Shown here piece by piece: positions 62,243-64,000 of a stretch of 64,000 nt of DNA. The DNA lies in the NCBI GenBank assembly GCA_963747555.1, contig CAVVFZ010000014.1, positions 62,001 to 126,000 on the forward strand. The letters run 5' to 3'. Numbering within the stretch: position 1 is the stretch's first letter; every line of letters starts with the position of its first letter. The notes below the pieces were generated by a model that saw only the letters and a program-made list of their open reading frames with translations, searched no databases and was not told the origin of the DNA. A program made the position numbers and the translations under genes. The stretch comes from DUZB01 sp963747555 (GTDB lineage Bacteria > Desulfobacterota > DSM-4660 > Desulfatiglandales > Desulfatiglandaceae).

Positions 62243-63639
62243 ATATTGTGAAAAGGACAAGGGTCGCAGATCTTTTAACCGGGGAAAGGGTTGGCGACGA
62301 GATCGTGGCCATGGGATGGGTCCGCACCCGGAGGGATTCCAAGGGGGGATTTTCCTTCATTGAGCTCAATGATGGAAGCTGTCTGACGGGCATTCAGATT
62401 ATTGCGGACCAGACCCTCCCCAACTACCTGGATGAGATCGTGAAATTGCAGACGGGCTGTTCTATCCGGGTTTCAGGGATCCTTGCGGAATCGCCGGCAA
62501 AGGGGCAAAAGGTGGAGGTTAAGGCGATTACGCTGACCGTACTGGGCTGGGCCGATCCTGAGGTCTACCCGCTGCAAAAAAAACGACACTCTTTTGAATT
62601 TTTGCGAACCATCGCCCATCTCAGGCCCAGGACCAATACCTTCGGCGCCGTGGCCAGGGTACGAAATGCCATGGCCAGGGCGATCCATGCCTTCTTCCAG
62701 AACCGGGGTTTCATCTATGTGCAAACCCCTATTATTACCGGTAGCGATTGTGAAGGGGCCGGTGAGATGTTCAAGGTGACTACGCTTGATCTGGAACAGG
62801 TCCCGCGGGAAAAGGGGAAGGTGGACTTCACAAAGGACTTTTTCGGGGTGCCAGCCAACCTGACCGTGAGTGGTCAGTTAGAGGCCGAAATTTATGCCCT
62901 GGCCATGGGGGATGTGTATACATTCGGTCCCACTTTTCGGGCGGAAAACTCCAACACCTCCCGTCACTTAGCTGAGTTCTGGATGGTAGAGCCCGAGATG
63001 GCCTTTTGCGATCTGGAAGGAAATGTGGAACTTTCGGTAGCCTTTCTGAAGGAGATTTTTGCCGCAGTTTTGCATGATTGCCGGGAAGATATGGAGTTCT
63101 TCAACCGTTTCGTGGATCAAACCGTGCTCAAGACGGTGGAGGATCTTATCGCCGTGGAATTTGAATGGATTTCCTACACCGAGGCGATCAGGCTGCTTAA
63201 GAATGCGAAGCAAAAGTTTGAATATCCCGTGGAATGGGGCTCTGATCTGCAGTCCGAACACGAGCGTTATCTGTGTGAGAAGGTCTTCGGAAAACCCGTA
63301 GTTCTCACCGACTATCCGAAAGAAATTAAGCCGTTTTACATGAAGATGAACGAGGACGGAAAAACCGTAAGGGCCATGGACGTTCTGGCTCCGAAAATCG
63401 GGGAGATCATCGGGGGAAGCCAGCGTGAGGACGATTACGACATCCTCTATCAAAGAATGGTCGATGCCGGTTTACATACGGATGATTACTGGTGGTATCT
63501 GGATCTCAGAAAATTTGGAACGGTTCCCCACGCGGGCTTCGGCCTGGGGTTCGAGCGCCTTATCCAGTTTGTAACCGGCCTTTCCAATATCAGGGATGTG
63601 ATCCCGTTCCCGAGAACTCCCGGAAACCTCGCTTTTTGA
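62239..63639 (+). CDS. asnS: Asparaginyl-tRNA synthetase
   Basis: The 466-residue class II synthetase has an N-terminal OB-fold ('GWVRTRRDSKGGFSFIELND'), motif 2 'FGPTFRAENSNTSRHLAEF' and motif 3 'GFGLGFERLIQFVTG' with 'NIRDVIPFPRTPG'. Presence of AsnRS means Asn-tRNA is charged directly. It is coupled to serC by the 4-base overlap. Confidence 0.97.
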   Translation: MNIVKRTRVADLLTGERVGDEIVAMGWVRTRRDSKGGFSFIELNDGSCLTGIQIIADQTLPNYLDEIVKLQTGCSIRVSGILAESPAKGQKVEVKAITLTVLGWADPEVYPLQKKRHSFEFLRTIAHLRPRTNTFGAVARVRNAMARAIHAFFQNRGFIYVQTPIITGSDCEGAGEMFKVTTLDLEQVPREKGKVDFTKDFFGVPANLTVSGQLEAEIYALAMGDVYTFGPTFRAENSNTSRHLAEFWMVEPEMAFCDLEGNVELSVAFLKEIFAAVLHDCREDMEFFNRFVDQTVLKTVEDLIAVEFEWISYTEAIRLLKNAKQKFEYPVEWGSDLQSEHERYLCEKVFGKPVVLTDYPKEIKPFYMKMNEDGKTVRAMDVLAPKIGEIIGGSQREDDYDILYQRMVDAGLHTDDYWWYLDLRKFGTVPHAGFGLGFERLIQFVTGLSNIRDVIPFPRTPGNLAF

Positions 63640-63752
63640 GCGTAAAAATCCCGACTGTTGGCAAGCGATAGACGTCCATTCCCATTTTGCTCAAATCCGC
63701 GGGTTTGGATTGTAGATTCAGCCAAACCAAACCATTCCGCCAACACTCCTGA

Positions 63753-64000
63753 TTAAGCCCCCTTCCGTTGGATCCGGCCGACGGCTTCTGAATTCAGAAT
63801 TCGGCGGACCAGAAGGTCCATGCAGTGGTGTGTGTTTTCCGGACTGAAAATGGTCGATTCCCGAACAAAATACCGATGGAATAGTTCCTCTTTTACGTCC
63901 TCCAGTTTCTCAGGGAATCGGGCACAGTGGGACACCCGTTCCAGCACCCATTCGAGTTCTCCCGCGGATCCTTTCAAAAATCGGGCCGCTTCTTCTCCGG
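63753..64000 (-). CDS. Unrecognised protein, C-terminal part (truncated by the window edge)
   Basis: The minus-strand frame is open from the window end to a stop at 63753, giving 82 residues of C-terminus. It is helical and charged ('LEWVLERVSHCARFPEKLED', 'ENTHHCMDLLVRRILNSEA'). I do not recognise it. It converges on asnS. Confidence 0.5.
   Translation of the reverse strand, partial: GEEAARFLKGSAGELEWVLERVSHCARFPEKLEDVKEELFHRYFVRESTIFSPENTHHCMDLLVRRILNSEAVGRIQRKGA

Noticed and set aside
1..64000. Search for tRNA, rRNA, CRISPR, IS elements, prophage or classical defence genes
   Set aside because: No cloverleaf-like gene, rRNA segment, regular repeat array, transposase or integrase could be supported by eye. 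A tRNA or small RNA scan could still find items in 57839-58276 or 48014-48484.

Overview
The window looks like the chromosome of an anaerobic Desulfobacterota (former Deltaproteobacteria) bacterium, of sulfate-reducer or syntroph type. This is inferred from gene content: a tetrahaem c-type cytochrome, a CooC-type nickel insertase beside a MetE-like protein, a YqeB/XdhC molybdenum-hydroxylase accessory set, a Liv-type transporter carrying its own acyl-CoA synthetase, several AMP-forming acyl-CoA ligases, and TonB plus BtuFCD corrinoid uptake. I see no rRNA, tRNA, CRISPR array, insertion sequence, integrase or phage gene. The window is ordinary chromosome with several unusual loci.

Layout. 1-2976: molybdenum-hydroxylase accessory genes (molybdopterin-binding protein, xdhC, yqeB), the first two with frame breaks. 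3034-4149: wecB. 4632-10262: four tightly coupled envelope genes (ATP-grasp ligase, very large class A PBP, TPR lipoprotein, small lipoprotein), joined by 4-base overlaps or near-overlaps. 10363-14024: DUF1269-like membrane protein, acyl-CoA ligase, an orphan ParA with an unknown partner. 14123-16790: porin-amtB-glnK with a sigma-54-type promoter. 17324-18755: CBS protein and tetrahaem cytochrome. 18777-23490: two convergent cobalamin-riboswitch units, one for a secreted beta-propeller protein and one for a BtuB-like receptor. 23635-29359: Old-Yellow-Enzyme reductase, cyclophilin, TetR regulator, dodecin and a BtuF-BtuC-BtuD ABC importer. 29815-37314: thrS-infC-rpmI-rplT-pheS-pheT-merR, with ihfA facing it. 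37476-46241 (minus strand): coaD, rsmD, psd, tsaB, rseP, dxr, cdsA, uppS, frr, tsf, rpsB, with pyrH missing from its usual place. 46578-48013: small protein plus dGTPase-like HD protein. 48485-55476: livG-acyl-CoA synthetase-livHMKF. 55580-57780: lipoprotein and a degenerate acyl-CoA ligase homologue. 58277-63639: ftsB-like, TPR protein, MetE-core protein, cooC, serC, asnS. The window ends inside an unrecognised minus-strand gene.

The most interesting points are: a riboswitch-controlled beta-propeller that may be a corrinoid-capturing partner of the TonB receptor, comparable in role to BtuG of Bacteroides; the ATP-grasp/PBP/lipoprotein operon; a MetE-core protein next to CooC, which may be a folate-independent methionine synthase; an infC gene that appears to start at AUA; and an acyl-CoA ligase homologue with both catalytic signature motifs altered.

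Caution: four genes (molybdopterin-binding protein, xdhC, the liv-cluster acyl-CoA synthetase, livH) together need seven frame corrections. Every one can be explained by a single extra base, each time duplicating a neighbouring base. That pattern looks more like insertion-biased sequence error than gene decay.
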